DNA of 64,000 nucleotides from Sphingobacteriia bacterium 28-36-52 (lineage in GTDB: Bacteria; Bacteroidota; Bacteroidia; Chitinophagales; Chitinophagaceae), in assembly GCA_002281575.1 (NCBI GenBank), contig NCGN01000002.1, positions 248,001-312,000 of the forward strand, read 5' to 3'. Under the pieces are notes generated by a model. It was not told where the DNA came from. It ran no database searches and worked only from the letters and a program-made list of their open reading frames with translations. Shown here one piece after another: positions 34,885 to 44,439 of this stretch. A program made the translations under genes and the position numbers. Positions within the stretch are counted from its first letter, which is position 1. The number at the start of each line of letters is the position of its first letter.

Positions 34885-35388
34885 TTACCAGTTATTAAAT
34901 ATGCGATTGAATATTTCGTCTGTTAAGTTCCTAACAACTTCATCTAATAGCTGTCCCTCTGCTTGTTGCAGGGTTAAATTTGCGGAGAAGTCAAAACTTC
35001 TGGAAACATCAAATTCTTCTACTTTGTTTTCTAATGTTTTTCGCAGTACAATATGAACTGTAACAGTTAATCGGTTGGTACTGGCCTGTTGAGCAGAAAC
35101 ACCTACTGTTTGACTTGGGTCGTAGTTGGTAATGGCCCCACTAATCACATAATCTGCATCATCATTATTTGTTCTGGTTAATTTGGTTTGCCCAGTAATT
35201 TTTGATTGTAACTTATCGGTTAATTTAGGACTCAATTGTGGGTTAACATACCTCGCCCTATTTTCAATAAATCCAATTTTAACTGTTTTTACATTTGTGG
35301 GTATAACAGCATCATTAAATTTATATACAAAACAACCACTCAGTGAAAGCGATATCAATAATAGAACGGTGGCAATTTTTTTAGTCAT
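34885..35388 (-). CDS. lptE: LptE-like LPS-assembly lipoprotein
   Basis: The protein (167 aa from the ATG at 35388) is a lipoprotein with lipobox LSGC followed by an LptE-type fold: FVYKFNDAVIPTNVKTVKIGFIENRA and LTDKLQSKITGQTKLTRTNNDDADYVISGAITNYD. LptE plugs the LptD outer-membrane channel for LPS export. An ATG 12 bases upstream is also possible and would overlap the activator gene slightly. It lies between the sigma-54 activator and the TPR gene, an order common in Bacteroidota. Confidence 0.88.
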   Translation of the reverse strand: MTKKIATVLLLISLSLSGCFVYKFNDAVIPTNVKTVKIGFIENRARYVNPQLSPKLTDKLQSKITGQTKLTRTNNDDADYVISGAITNYDPSQTVGVSAQQASTNRLTVTVHIVLRKTLENKVEEFDVSRSFDFSANLTLQQAEGQLLDEVVRNLTDEIFNRIFNNW

Positions 35389-35392
35389 CAAA

Positions 35393-36682
35393 TTATTCAT
35401 CAATATCATATTCTTTCAATTTGCGGTATAAAGTTCTTTCACTAATACCAAGATCTAATGAAGCATCTTTTCTTTTTCCTCTATGCTTTTTTAGCGCCTT
35501 GATGATTAATTCTTTTTCCTTGTCCATGATATTTAAAGACTCTTCAACTTCTTCGTGAACTTGAATATCCTCATTATTTAAAATCACTGGTAAAGATCCG
35601 TTGTTGCTATTTGCAGGAAGTAAATTATTTTGACTTGCATTTATTGAATTGACATTATTGTTCGAATTCATTACAGGCATTTCATTAGCATTTCCTGCAT
35701 AATCGTTCAATATAGACTCCTTAGTAAAATTTGCTGCTGTTCCTGCTAACGAAGGGTTTTGTAAAATTTCTACAAACATCTTTTTTAACTCGGTAACATC
35801 CTTTTTCATATCAAAAAAGAGCTTGTATAGAATTTCTCTTTCATTGGCAAATTCTCCAGTATTGCTTCCTGTTCCAGCTAACATGGGCATTCTGTTGTCT
35901 TTCTTTTCAGGAAGAAATATGCGCATTTCTTTACCGCTAACTTGATTAGTAGGGCTAAGAACAGAAATTTGCTCTGCAATATTTTTGAGTTCTCTAATAT
36001 TACCAGGCCATGGGTATTGAATCAACATTTCTTTTGCCTCATCGTCTAATTGAACAGGGGTAGTTTTATAGCGTTCAGCAAAATCAACTACAAACTTTCT
36101 GAATAATAATAGAATATCGTCTTTGCGATCTCTTAACGAAGAAACCCTTATTGGAACAGTACTTAATCGGTAATAAAGGTCCTCCCTAAATCTTCCTTTT
36201 TGAGTAAACTCTAATAATTCTCTATTGGTTGCAGCAATTACCCGAACATCCGTTTTCTGAACTTTAGAACTACCCACCCGAATAAATTCACCAGTTTCAA
36301 GCACCCTCAATAATCTGGCTTGGGTGCCCAATGGCATTTCCCCAATTTCATCCATGAAAAGGGTACCTCCATTTACTGTTTCAAAATATCCTTTTCTACT
36401 ATCTACTGCACCTGTGAATGCGCCTTTTTCATGACCAAATAATTCAGAGTCAATGGTGCCTTCAGGTATAGCTCCGCAGTTAACTGCAATAAATGGGTTG
36501 TGTTTTCTAGATGATAATGCGTGGATGATTTGAGAAAAAACTTCTTTACCCACACCACTTTCACCTACAATCAAAACAGTTAAATCGGTAGCAGCAACTT
36601 GCACTGCAGTATTCAATGCATGGTTTAAAGCAGGGGAGTTGCCAATAATCCCAAATCTATTTTTAATACTTTGTAAATCCAT
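35393..36682 (-). CDS. Sigma-54-dependent activator (AAA+ and Fis HTH, no receiver domain)
   Basis: The protein (429 aa from the ATG at 36682) consists of a sigma-54 AAA+ domain from residue 10 on. Walker A GESGVGKE (40-47), the sigma-54 contact loop GAFTGA (87-92) and Walker B GTLFMDEIGE (106-115) are intact, as is the arginine-finger region GRFREDLYYRL. A low-complexity Asn-rich linker (about 300-370) leads to a C-terminal Fis helix-turn-helix (KHRGKRKDASLDLGISERTL). There is no N-terminal receiver, GAF or PAS domain, so its input signal is unclear. It lies 10 bases after miaB and 4 bases before lptE. Confidence 0.92.
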   Translation of the reverse strand: MDLQSIKNRFGIIGNSPALNHALNTAVQVAATDLTVLIVGESGVGKEVFSQIIHALSSRKHNPFIAVNCGAIPEGTIDSELFGHEKGAFTGAVDSRKGYFETVNGGTLFMDEIGEMPLGTQARLLRVLETGEFIRVGSSKVQKTDVRVIAATNRELLEFTQKGRFREDLYYRLSTVPIRVSSLRDRKDDILLLFRKFVVDFAERYKTTPVQLDDEAKEMLIQYPWPGNIRELKNIAEQISVLSPTNQVSGKEMRIFLPEKKDNRMPMLAGTGSNTGEFANEREILYKLFFDMKKDVTELKKMFVEILQNPSLAGTAANFTKESILNDYAGNANEMPVMNSNNNVNSINASQNNLLPANSNNGSLPVILNNEDIQVHEEVEESLNIMDKEKELIIKALKKHRGKRKDASLDLGISERTLYRKLKEYDIDE

Positions 36683-36692
36683 AATAAATGGT

Positions 36693-38120
36693 TTAAGGAT
36701 GATCCACAATTGTACCTAAAAGGGTAGCCCTAGTGCAATCGTGAATTTTTACCCAAACATAATCACCAGGTTGTTGGTTTTCATTTGATTTGGGGAATAC
36801 GGTTATTTTATTTTGACTGGTTCTGCCTGTCCAATCATTCACATCTCTTTTGGAGCGTGTTTCAATTAATATTTTAAACGTTTTACCAATATCATTTAAG
36901 TTGCTTCTGGTAGACAGTTCTCCTTGTTTGTCTACAATTTCTTGCAAGCGACGCTTTTTATCTTCTAATGAAATATCATCCTTGAATCTTCTTGCTGCCA
37001 ATGTTCCAGGTCGCTCACTGTAGAAATACATATAGCTCATATCGAAACTACAATAATCCATCAGAGTTAATGTGTCTTGGTGTTCTTCTTCGGTTTCTGT
37101 ACAAAAACCAGCAATCATATCAGATGTTAAACCACAATTGGGCAAGATTTCTCTAATGCGATCTACTTTTGCCAAATACCACTCTCTAGAATAAGTTCTA
37201 TTCATTAGTTGCAGTACTCTTGTGTTTCCACTTTGTACTGGAAGGTGAATGCACTTACAAATATTTTCATACTTAGCCATAGTATATAACACATCATCTG
37301 TGATATCTTTTGGATGAGAAGTGCTGAATCGAACCCTTAAGTCGGGGCTAACTATTGCAGCTTGTTCTAATAAATTGGCAAAAGTTACCGTTTCGTTACC
37401 TGTTTCATTCACCCAATGATAACTATCTACGTTTTGGCCTAGGAGGGTTATTTCTTTATAGCCTTGATTAACCAACAATTTGATTTCTTCAATAATTGAA
37501 TTGGCAGATCTACTTCTTTCACGCCCTCTGGTAAATGGAACTACACAAAAGCTGCACATATTATTACAACCTCTTGTGATTGAAACAAATGCGGTAATAC
37601 CATTGCTATTTAATCTTACGGGAGCAATGTCGCCGTAGGTTTCGTCTCTACTTAATAATACATTTACCCCTTTTTGGCCACCAGAAGCTTCTTTAATTAA
37701 AGTTGGTAGAGACCTATAAGCATCTGGACCAATTACCAAGTCAACCAATTTTTCTTGTTCTAGTAATTGAGCTTTTAATCTTTCGGCCATACAACCTAAA
37801 ACGCCAATAAGCATTCCAGGTCTGGTTCTTTTTATTTTTCTAAATTCAGTTAATCGTTTCCGAATGGTTTGCTCCGCTTTTTCTCTTATAGAACAAGTAT
37901 TGATTAAAATAAGATCAGCTGTTTCAAAATCGGGGGTTGCGCTAAATTCATTTTCTTGTAATATGGAAGCAACTACTTCACTGTCCGAAAAGTTCATAGC
38001 ACAACCATAACTCTCTATATAAAATTTCTTGCCATCCTGTACAGGGGCAACGCTAGCTTTAAACGCTTCTCCTTGTCTTGCTTCGTCGTGTTTTTTATTC
38101 AGTAATTCAGCCAGTTCCAT
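36693..38120 (-). CDS. miaB: MiaB, tRNA methylthiotransferase
   Basis: The protein (475 aa) has the UPF0004 N-terminal domain with its cluster-binding cysteines ([25 protein letters not shown]), the radical-SAM domain with CNNMCSFC, and a C-terminal TRAM domain. It adds the methylthio group to i6A37 in tRNAs. A perfect -7 box lies upstream at 38139-38146 and a leader of about 15 bases is expected. It is the first gene of the block through secG, so this block is probably driven by this promoter. Confidence 0.95.
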   Translation of the reverse strand: MELAELLNKKHDEARQGEAFKASVAPVQDGKKFYIESYGCAMNFSDSEVVASILQENEFSATPDFETADLILINTCSIREKAEQTIRKRLTEFRKIKRTRPGMLIGVLGCMAERLKAQLLEQEKLVDLVIGPDAYRSLPTLIKEASGGQKGVNVLLSRDETYGDIAPVRLNSNGITAFVSITRGCNNMCSFCVVPFTRGRERSRSANSIIEEIKLLVNQGYKEITLLGQNVDSYHWVNETGNETVTFANLLEQAAIVSPDLRVRFSTSHPKDITDDVLYTMAKYENICKCIHLPVQSGNTRVLQLMNRTYSREWYLAKVDRIREILPNCGLTSDMIAGFCTETEEEHQDTLTLMDYCSFDMSYMYFYSERPGTLAARRFKDDISLEDKKRRLQEIVDKQGELSTRSNLNDIGKTFKILIETRSKRDVNDWTGRTSQNKITVFPKSNENQQPGDYVWVKIHDCTRATLLGTIVDHP

Positions 38121-38138
38121 CCTTTGTTAATTAAGCTA

Positions 38139-38146
38139 CAAATGTA
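38139..38146 (-). promoter_or_regulatory. -7 promoter box of the miaB operon
   Basis: TACATTTG on the minus strand matches the Bacteroidota -7 consensus TAnnTTTG fully, 18 bases before the miaB ATG. A -33 TTG at usual spacing is not evident, which is common for this promoter type. Confidence 0.4.
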
Positions 38147-38209
38147 CTGAATATCCTCAATTTATGCCAGTTTGTCAGCGATAATACAAGAAAAATTGTG
38201 TGGGTTTCC

Positions 38210-38217
38210 TATATTTG
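38210..38217 (+). promoter_or_regulatory. -7 promoter box of the DUF3078 gene
   Basis: TATATTTG matches TAnnTTTG fully and lies 17 bases before the ATG at 38235. It supports that start codon over the TTG at 38172, which lies upstream of the box. Confidence 0.4.
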
Positions 38218-38234
38218 ATTTGAAAAATGTATAC

Positions 38235-39185
38235 ATGAGTAGAATTTTCCTGTGGTTAACCTTAATGTTAACAACCGGATTTATTGTGAAAGGGCAAGAC
38301 AATGTGGTGCAGGCATTGAAAAGAGAGATCAACCGAACAATAAAAAAGGACAATGATACAACAGGCTGGAACTGGAAACGGGGAGGGTTATTTAGTTTCA
38401 ATCTAGCGCAGGGTTCGTTAAGTAACTGGGCCTCGGGGGGAGATAATTTTTCTCTAACCGCCAATGGATACATGAACTATTTTATATTGTACAAATACAA
38501 GCGACATTTTTGGGATAATTCGGTAGATGTTAATTTAGGTTATATACAAAGTACTAGTTTAGGAAGCCGTAAAAACGATGATCGTTTAGACTACTTAAGT
38601 AAATACGGATACAAAATGGACTCTTTGGGCAAATGGTATGTATCTACACTAATAAATTTTAGGTCCCAATTTTTTGATGGGTACACGTTTAATAATAACC
38701 AACCCACTTTTACTTCTTCATTGTTATCGCCTGCTTATATTATTTTATCTGCTGGGTTTGATTATAAGCCCGATCAGTATTTATCTATTTTCATTTCACC
38801 GCTAACATCAAGGTGGATTGTTTTAGCCAATAAATCTTTATCAAATAAGGGAGGGTATGGGGTTCCGGCTGGCGCAGGAAATTTTAATCAAATAGGAGCT
38901 TTCATTACCCTGAATTATAGCAATACTATTGCTAAGAATATCACGTATAAAGGTAAAATGGATTTATTCTCCAACTACCAAAGTAAGCCTCAAAATGTAG
39001 ACTTGTTTATGACGAATTTATTCTCTTTTAAAATCAACAAATTCTTCTCAGCAACATATAGTTTAGACCTTATTTATGATGATGATGTAAGACTATTTGG
39101 ACCTTCAAAAAATGCTCCGGGCCTTCAAACCAAAAGCTTAATTGGTATAGGTTTTTTAAAGCCATTGAACACCAAAAGAAGTTAA
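38235..39185 (+). CDS. DUF3078 outer-membrane beta-barrel protein
   Basis: The protein (316 aa) has a signal peptide ending VKGQ and a DUF3078 domain, with GGLFSFNLAQGSLSNWASGGDNFSL at the start, followed by alternating aromatic beta strands such as HFWDNSVDVNLGYIQ and TYKGKMDLFSNYQ. This pattern indicates an outer-membrane barrel. Function is not known. The start at 38235 fits the signal peptide and the -7 box at 38210. It overlaps the convergent purK gene by 4 bases. Confidence 0.85.
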   Translation: MSRIFLWLTLMLTTGFIVKGQDNVVQALKREINRTIKKDNDTTGWNWKRGGLFSFNLAQGSLSNWASGGDNFSLTANGYMNYFILYKYKRHFWDNSVDVNLGYIQSTSLGSRKNDDRLDYLSKYGYKMDSLGKWYVSTLINFRSQFFDGYTFNNNQPTFTSSLLSPAYIILSAGFDYKPDQYLSIFISPLTSRWIVLANKSLSNKGGYGVPAGAGNFNQIGAFITLNYSNTIAKNITYKGKMDLFSNYQSKPQNVDLFMTNLFSFKINKFFSATYSLDLIYDDDVRLFGPSKNAPGLQTKSLIGIGFLKPLNTKRS

Positions 39186-40303
39186 TTGGTTTTTACTTTA
39201 AGTGTATTTTTTATTTTATTGGCTTTATGTGTCAGGTCTTGATAATCCTTATGCATGATGGTAACATGTCCCATTTTTCTACCTGGCTTTGTGGTAAGTT
39301 TGCCATATAGATGAACGAATGCATTATCTGTTTTCAGAACTTCTTCTAAACCTTCATAAACTGCATTCCCACTATAACCCTCTTCACCTATAATATTTAC
39401 AATTGCAGCTGGAAGAATTGGGTCTGTATTGCCCAATGGATATTGAAGCATAATTCTCCACAACATATCATATTGACTACTGTAATTGGCTTCAATGGTA
39501 TGATGTCCGCTGTTGTGAACTCGGGGTGCCGTTTCGTTCACCCATACTTCATCATTTTGATCAATAAACATTTCAACAGCAAATAGCCCAGGGCTACTAA
39601 GTGCTTTAACTAATTTAATGGCAACTGCTTCCACAACCCAAAGCACTTTTTCTGGTATTAATGCAGGGCTAATTTGGTAGTCTAATAAGTTTAATGCTGG
39701 GTTAACCATCATTTCAGATGCTGGAAATATTGCGGTCTCACCTTTATCATTCATTGCAACAATTAAGGCTATTTCTTTTTTAATTGTCACTTTTTTTTCT
39801 AAAACACTTGCAGCACTAAATGCCTTATCAAGGTCAAATTCGTTATTGATTATTTGAACCCCTTTGCCATCATATCCGCCTTCGCCAATTTTATGTACAG
39901 CAGGCAAAAAAGAAAGATGATTGAGTAAATCTTCCTTAGACTCGGTAATTACAAATTCAGAGCTTGGAATGCCATTGTCTTTGTAAAATTGTTTTTGCGT
40001 TATTTTGTTCTTGATAATGCGAATAGCCGAAGGGTGGGGGTAAACTTTAACCCCTTCAGACTGCAATTTTTCTAATGCATCCACATTAACAGACTCAATT
40101 TCAATGGTAATTGCATCTAAATTTTTACCAAATTGATATACTGCATCAAAATCGGTAATATCCCCTTTAATGAAATTGTGACATAAATGCGCCGAAGGAC
40201 AATTGGGGTCATTTTCTAAAACATAGGTATCTACCGTATAATTAGCTGCTGCTTGAAGCAACATACGACCTAATTGACCGCCTCCAAGAATTCCAATTTT
40301 CAT
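39182..40303 (-). CDS. purK: PurK, N5-carboxyaminoimidazole ribonucleotide synthase
   Basis: The protein (373 aa) is an ATP-grasp enzyme with the N-terminal GILGGGQLGRMLLQAA, the ATP-binding stretch AVHKIGEGGYDGKGVQ, FAVEMFIDQNDEVWVNETAPRVHNSGHHTIEA and a C-terminal HLYGK-KPGRKMGHV segment. It converts AIR to N5-CAIR in purine synthesis. A perfect -7 box ends 5 bases before the ATG (40309-40316), so the mRNA may be nearly leaderless. No purE is adjacent. Confidence 0.94.
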   Translation of the reverse strand: MKIGILGGGQLGRMLLQAAANYTVDTYVLENDPNCPSAHLCHNFIKGDITDFDAVYQFGKNLDAITIEIESVNVDALEKLQSEGVKVYPHPSAIRIIKNKITQKQFYKDNGIPSSEFVITESKEDLLNHLSFLPAVHKIGEGGYDGKGVQIINNEFDLDKAFSAASVLEKKVTIKKEIALIVAMNDKGETAIFPASEMMVNPALNLLDYQISPALIPEKVLWVVEAVAIKLVKALSSPGLFAVEMFIDQNDEVWVNETAPRVHNSGHHTIEANYSSQYDMLWRIMLQYPLGNTDPILPAAIVNIIGEEGYSGNAVYEGLEEVLKTDNAFVHLYGKLTTKPGRKMGHVTIMHKDYQDLTHKANKIKNTLKVKTN

Positions 40304-40308
40304 AAGGC

Positions 40309-40316
40309 CAAAGATA
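40309..40316 (-). promoter_or_regulatory. -7 promoter box directly before purK
   Basis: TATCTTTG on the minus strand matches TAnnTTTG fully. Only five bases separate it from the purK ATG, which predicts a transcript with virtually no 5' leader. Confidence 0.4.
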
Positions 40317-40471
40317 ACTAAATTTGCTTCGATGCTACCCGATTATCCTCATAAACGATTTAGTGATAATAGAATTGAATATTATCTTCTTATTGAAGCA
40401 TTAACCATTAGTCATTGACTACAGGTTCTTTTCTAGATTATATATTTTTTCAATTTTAATTTTCATTCTTT

Positions 40472-41605
40472 ATGAATACAATTTCTGCAATGCCATTAAA
40501 TGCTTCATTAAAGCAAGGCGATTTTTTACCTCTACAGGGAACCGATTATGTAGAGTTTTATGTAGGTAATGCTAAACAGGCAGCACATTTTTATAAAACA
40601 GCTTTTGGCTTTCAAAGCTTGGCTTATGCTGGCCCCGAAACAGGAATAAGAGATAGGGCTAGCTATGCAGTAAGGCAGAATAAGCTCACTTTTGTTTTTA
40701 CTACCCCACTTAAGGCTAACAATGAAATGGCAGATCATATATATAAACATGGGGATGGAGTTAAGCACCTTGCTTTAATGGTAGAAGACGCGGCAGATGC
40801 TTGGTTTCAAACAACCAGCCGCGGGGCGGTTTCCGATATGGAGCCGGTAAAACTTACCGACGAAAATGGAGAAGCCGTAATAAGTGGTATTAAAACCTAT
40901 GGAGATACCGTTCACTTGTTTATTGAAAGAAAAAACTATAAGGGTGTTTTTTTACCAGGATTTAAAAAATGGGAATCAACCTATAATCCAGTAAGCACTG
41001 GATTACTTTATGTAGACCATTGTGTAGGAAATGTAGGTTGGAATCAAATGAATAAGTGGGTTGCTTTTTATGAAAATGTGCTTGGATTTAAAAATATCTT
41101 AAGTTTTGATGATAACGATATTTCTACAGAGTATTCTGCTTTAATGAGTAAAGTAATGAGTAACGGCAATGGCTTCGTAAAATTCCCAATTAATGAACCC
41201 GCAGAAGGAAAGAAGAAGTCTCAAGTAGAGGAGTACCTAGATTTTTATGATGGGGAGGGATGTCAACACGTAGCATTGGCTACGAATGATATTGTAGAAA
41301 CCGTTTCCGAATTACAAAAACGAGGTATAGAGTTTTTGAAAGTGCCTAATTCATATTATGATGATTTAATTAGCAGAGTGGGTAAAATTGATGAAGACTT
41401 AGGGCCGCTGAAAGAATTGGGAATATTAGTTGATAGAGACGACGAGGGATATTTATTACAAATTTTTAGTAAACCAGTTGAAGACAGGCCAACACTTTTC
41501 TTTGAAATTATACAACGTAAAGGAGCTAAAAGCTTTGGAAAAGGAAATTTCAAAGCGCTATTTGAAGCATTAGAAAGGGAACAAGATTTACGAGGCAATT
41601 TATAA
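40472..41605 (+). CDS. hppD: 4-hydroxyphenylpyruvate dioxygenase
   Basis: The protein (377 aa) has two vicinal-oxygen-chelate halves, TDYVEFYVGNAKQAAHFYK in the first and the catalytic second half. Iron ligands are visible as His in VDHCVGNVG, His in CQHVALATNDI and Glu in FFEIIQRKG. It makes homogentisate in tyrosine degradation. The C-terminal KSFGKGNFKALFEALEREQ gate helix is present. No homogentisate dioxygenase is nearby. The 168-base gap to divergent purK holds no other gene; a TAAATTTG at 40319 is the only strong -7 match in it, so its promoter is uncertain. Confidence 0.94.
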   Translation: MNTISAMPLNASLKQGDFLPLQGTDYVEFYVGNAKQAAHFYKTAFGFQSLAYAGPETGIRDRASYAVRQNKLTFVFTTPLKANNEMADHIYKHGDGVKHLALMVEDAADAWFQTTSRGAVSDMEPVKLTDENGEAVISGIKTYGDTVHLFIERKNYKGVFLPGFKKWESTYNPVSTGLLYVDHCVGNVGWNQMNKWVAFYENVLGFKNILSFDDNDISTEYSALMSKVMSNGNGFVKFPINEPAEGKKKSQVEEYLDFYDGEGCQHVALATNDIVETVSELQKRGIEFLKVPNSYYDDLISRVGKIDEDLGPLKELGILVDRDDEGYLLQIFSKPVEDRPTLFFEIIQRKGAKSFGKGNFKALFEALEREQDLRGNL

Positions 41606-41616
41606 GTGTCCATTTT

Positions 41617-41656
41617 TATCATCGGCTCAATTAAATTAATAAATGAGCCGATGATA
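41617..41656. terminator. Bidirectional terminator between hppD and the Na/Pi transporter gene
   Basis: A perfect 13-bp inverted repeat (TATCATCGGCTCA with TGAGCCGATGATA) spans a 14-base loop. T runs flank it on both strands, and it lies in the 53-base gap between two convergent genes. Confidence 0.85.
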
Positions 41657-41658
41657 TT

Positions 41659-43308
41659 TTATTCTGTTTTGTCTTTAAAATCCTTTACTGCAAGTGCTAT
41701 AGCTTTACAAGAAGAATATAATTCTCTGTTCAAGTTAAATAAGGTAGAAATCTCTTTTTCTTTAAGAATGTTTTGACCTGCATGAAAATAAAAGTGATTA
41801 ATCCTTTCGTCAAAATCAATTTTATTTTTTTCTAGTAATGCAGCAATACGTTCTAATCCATTATTTATTTCTTTGTTTGTAAACGATTCATATAGAACTT
41901 TATAGAATTCACTTAATTCAGCCTGAAATTGATGATACATTTCATATTTTACTTCGTTTATTGAATTGCTGAATTCAGTTTTGTCTTGGTAAACATCTTT
42001 CATTCCTTTTGCTGAGTACATTGCATTCCTAAGGGCTTCTATTAATTTATTTATTCTGACAATTTCATCAGGCTGCTTTATCTGTGAAATAGCTTTTGAA
42101 TAATAGGCTAAAATTTCTCCTTCTGATTCCTTTAATTGTTGATATTGATCAGGCAATTCTACAGTGTCATTTTTGAAATATTGACTTTGATAAACTCCTT
42201 CAAATTCACTGTTAATAAGCCAATTGGGCTTTATATGGAAAGTGGTTAAATTAAATCGAATTACTCTTTCAATATAAAGTCCTACTTCTTTATTCATCAT
42301 ATCAGTGATAGTTGAAGGAACTTCTACACTTGCATTCTGTAAAAATTGTAATACTGTTTTCTTGCTCTCTTTAAATTGTTTCTCTAAAAAATCTCCATAT
42401 TTATTTAAGAAAAAATAAATCAAACTAACTCCCGCCAGATTAATAAAAGTTTGAAACGCTACTAATACCAAAATGGGGTCTTTTATTAAAAATGTTTGGG
42501 TAATTAATTGAATAATGGGTTCAATTAAAATAAAGCCTGCTGCAGATGTTAAAACATTAAATAAGCTATTTCCTAGGGCCACTCTTTTTTTAGCAGCATT
42601 TCCTCCGATTGCTCCTAGAATTAATTTAACTGTAGTGCCGAGTTCTGCACCTAATACAACTGCAATGGCTGTTTCAATGGGAATAACATGGGCATATAAG
42701 GCAGTTAATACAACTACTACGGTGGCTGAACTAGTTTGAACAATTGAAGTGATAATAAACCCTATTAATAGAAAAACAATGCGCGGATAGGTTAAATAAG
42801 GAGAAAAATCAAATTGGGTCATCATAGCGTCCATGCTCTGCTTCATAAATTGAAGTCCTAAAAAGAGCATTCCCAAACCCATACAAAACAGGCCTATCTG
42901 ATAAATCGTTTTTTTTTGTTTAAATACAACTAAGCAAATGCCAGCAATTCCAATTAAGGGAAGTGTAATACTATTTATATCTACTTTAAATCCTAATAAA
43001 GCAACCAACCAGCTATTAAAAGTTCCCCCAATATTAGCTCCTAAAACCACAGCTATAGCATTTCGCATAGACAGAATACCTGCCCCTACAAAAGATAGTA
43101 CCATTAAATTTACGATGGAACTACTTTGTAAAACAGCAGTTACCATTGTACCACTTAAGATGGCTTTGAATTTATTCTTGGTGTTTTTCTGTAGAAACAG
43201 TTTAAAGGAACGACCTTCCATCTGTTTCATTGAGTCTTCCAAATGAAACATACCATATAGGAACAGTCCAAGTCCGGCAATAAGCATCCATATGTCTGTA
43301 GCACTCAT
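41659..43308 (-). CDS. Na/Pi cotransporter family protein with PhoU-like C-terminal domain
   Basis: The protein (549 aa) has an inverted repeat of the Na/Pi-cotransporter type. Each half has its QSSS-like signature: TAVLQSSSIVNLMVLSF and SIVQTSSATVVVVL. About nine helices occupy residues 1-310. A cytoplasmic helical C-terminus (about 330-549) resembles PhoU. Members import phosphate with sodium, and the PhoU-like tail probably tunes this. The gene before it is 9 bases away on the same strand. Confidence 0.9.
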   Translation of the reverse strand: MSATDIWMLIAGLGLFLYGMFHLEDSMKQMEGRSFKLFLQKNTKNKFKAILSGTMVTAVLQSSSIVNLMVLSFVGAGILSMRNAIAVVLGANIGGTFNSWLVALLGFKVDINSITLPLIGIAGICLVVFKQKKTIYQIGLFCMGLGMLFLGLQFMKQSMDAMMTQFDFSPYLTYPRIVFLLIGFIITSIVQTSSATVVVVLTALYAHVIPIETAIAVVLGAELGTTVKLILGAIGGNAAKKRVALGNSLFNVLTSAAGFILIEPIIQLITQTFLIKDPILVLVAFQTFINLAGVSLIYFFLNKYGDFLEKQFKESKKTVLQFLQNASVEVPSTITDMMNKEVGLYIERVIRFNLTTFHIKPNWLINSEFEGVYQSQYFKNDTVELPDQYQQLKESEGEILAYYSKAISQIKQPDEIVRINKLIEALRNAMYSAKGMKDVYQDKTEFSNSINEVKYEMYHQFQAELSEFYKVLYESFTNKEINNGLERIAALLEKNKIDFDERINHFYFHAGQNILKEKEISTLFNLNRELYSSCKAIALAVKDFKDKTE

Positions 43309-43317
43309 AAGTTAAAT

Positions 43318-43884
43318 TTAAGCATGCTTTCTCATTCGTTTTGGTCCATACCAAAGCCAAAAACCAGTTATGGTAAATAGCATTAATGCTAGTCCCATTA
43401 TACTGGTATAGATTAATTTAAAATATCCGTTCCAACCAAAATAAAAATCAATAATTGAACCGTCGTGAATTTTTTCAATATAATCTGCTCTTCTTTTTTC
43501 AATATGTAAAATTTGTCCGGTTGCTCCATCAACTTGCAATCCAGTAAAGTGATTGGTAAAAACAAATTTAACCATCCCTTTATCTTTTCTAATATCTATT
43601 CTATCAATTTCTGTTGATAGTCCTTGTTCAACAGAGTCTTTTAAATAGTTGCAAGCATTTATGTATAAACTGTCTATAGAAAGCCAATCCTTTAAATCAG
43701 TAGAACTGCCTTTATATGATTTTGCCATAATCATTCCTCCACTATTCTTTTTCCATCCTAGCAAAGAACCGGTTATGGCTACAATAAAAAAGAAAACAAA
43801 CAGTAATGCCCCAGTGATTCTGTGTAACTTTCTAAAGTTTCTTAATATCTTGGCTTGAGCGGGCCTGTTATTGGGTTCTTTCAT
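43318..43884 (-). CDS. PepSY-associated TM helix protein
   Basis: The protein (188 aa) has an N-terminal membrane helix after RKLHRITGALLFVFFFIVAITGSLLGWKK, a periplasmic PepSY-like domain (about 60-150, with VDGATGQILHIEKRRADYIEKIHDGS) and a C-terminal helix ending with GFWLWYGPKRMRK. These are the hallmarks of short PepSY_TM proteins. Larger relatives are FAD- or iron-linked reductases; this one is short and its role is unclear. It overlaps the acetyltransferase stop by one base (TAATG). Confidence 0.82.
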   Translation of the reverse strand: MKEPNNRPAQAKILRNFRKLHRITGALLFVFFFIVAITGSLLGWKKNSGGMIMAKSYKGSSTDLKDWLSIDSLYINACNYLKDSVEQGLSTEIDRIDIRKDKGMVKFVFTNHFTGLQVDGATGQILHIEKRRADYIEKIHDGSIIDFYFGWNGYFKLIYTSIMGLALMLFTITGFWLWYGPKRMRKHA

Positions 43885-44435
43885 TATTGATTTTCTGTAT
43901 TTAAGGAATTAGCTACCCATAAATTTCGGTCTATTTGGTATTGAAAATTCAATCTATCTGGTTCTCCATAATAAGGCATTAATACTTCACCCAATTTAAT
44001 TGCACCAAGCTTTTCCATTGCTTTTTGAGAACGGATATTTTCGGCTCCAACAAAGAAATGAATTGTATTTACCTTTTCAAGGGCATAATTAATCATCAAT
44101 TGTTTGGTAGATTTATTATAAGGTTTACCCCAGCATTTTCTTGCGTAAAATGTATAACCAATTTCAACCAATTTTTTTTCTGGGTTGTAATTGCAAAATC
44201 TACTACTGCCAATTGCTTCATTGGTTTTGGCATCTACTATCAAAAATGCACCTTTCGATAAAAGCGCTCCTTCAAAAAAATTCTTAAAAACAGTAAGTTG
44301 ATACCTGTTTTTATTGGGATGTTGTTCCCAAATAAGTGGATCAGACGCAACTGTATAAAGCTGCTCAAAATGACCTTCAGTAAGTGGTACTAGCTTTACA
44401 AAATCATTTTCTAAAAAATTGGGTTGCCAGTTCAT
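43884..44435 (-). CDS. GNAT family N-acetyltransferase (RimJ/RimL type)
   Basis: The protein (183 aa from the ATG at 44435) has the RimJ-like N-terminus FVKLVPLTEGHFEQLY, a GNAT core (IGSSRFCNYNPEKKLVEIGYTFYARKCWGKPYN) and the motif B region VGAENIRSQKAMEKLGAIKLGEV. A longer start at 44471 would overlap the CLC gene by 32 bases and is less likely. The substrate could be a ribosomal protein N-terminus or a small molecule. It is translationally linked to the CLC and PepSY genes. Confidence 0.88.
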   Translation of the reverse strand: MNWQPNFLENDFVKLVPLTEGHFEQLYTVASDPLIWEQHPNKNRYQLTVFKNFFEGALLSKGAFLIVDAKTNEAIGSSRFCNYNPEKKLVEIGYTFYARKCWGKPYNKSTKQLMINYALEKVNTIHFFVGAENIRSQKAMEKLGAIKLGEVLMPYYGEPDRLNFQYQIDRNLWVANSLNTENQ

Positions 44436-44439
44436 TTTG

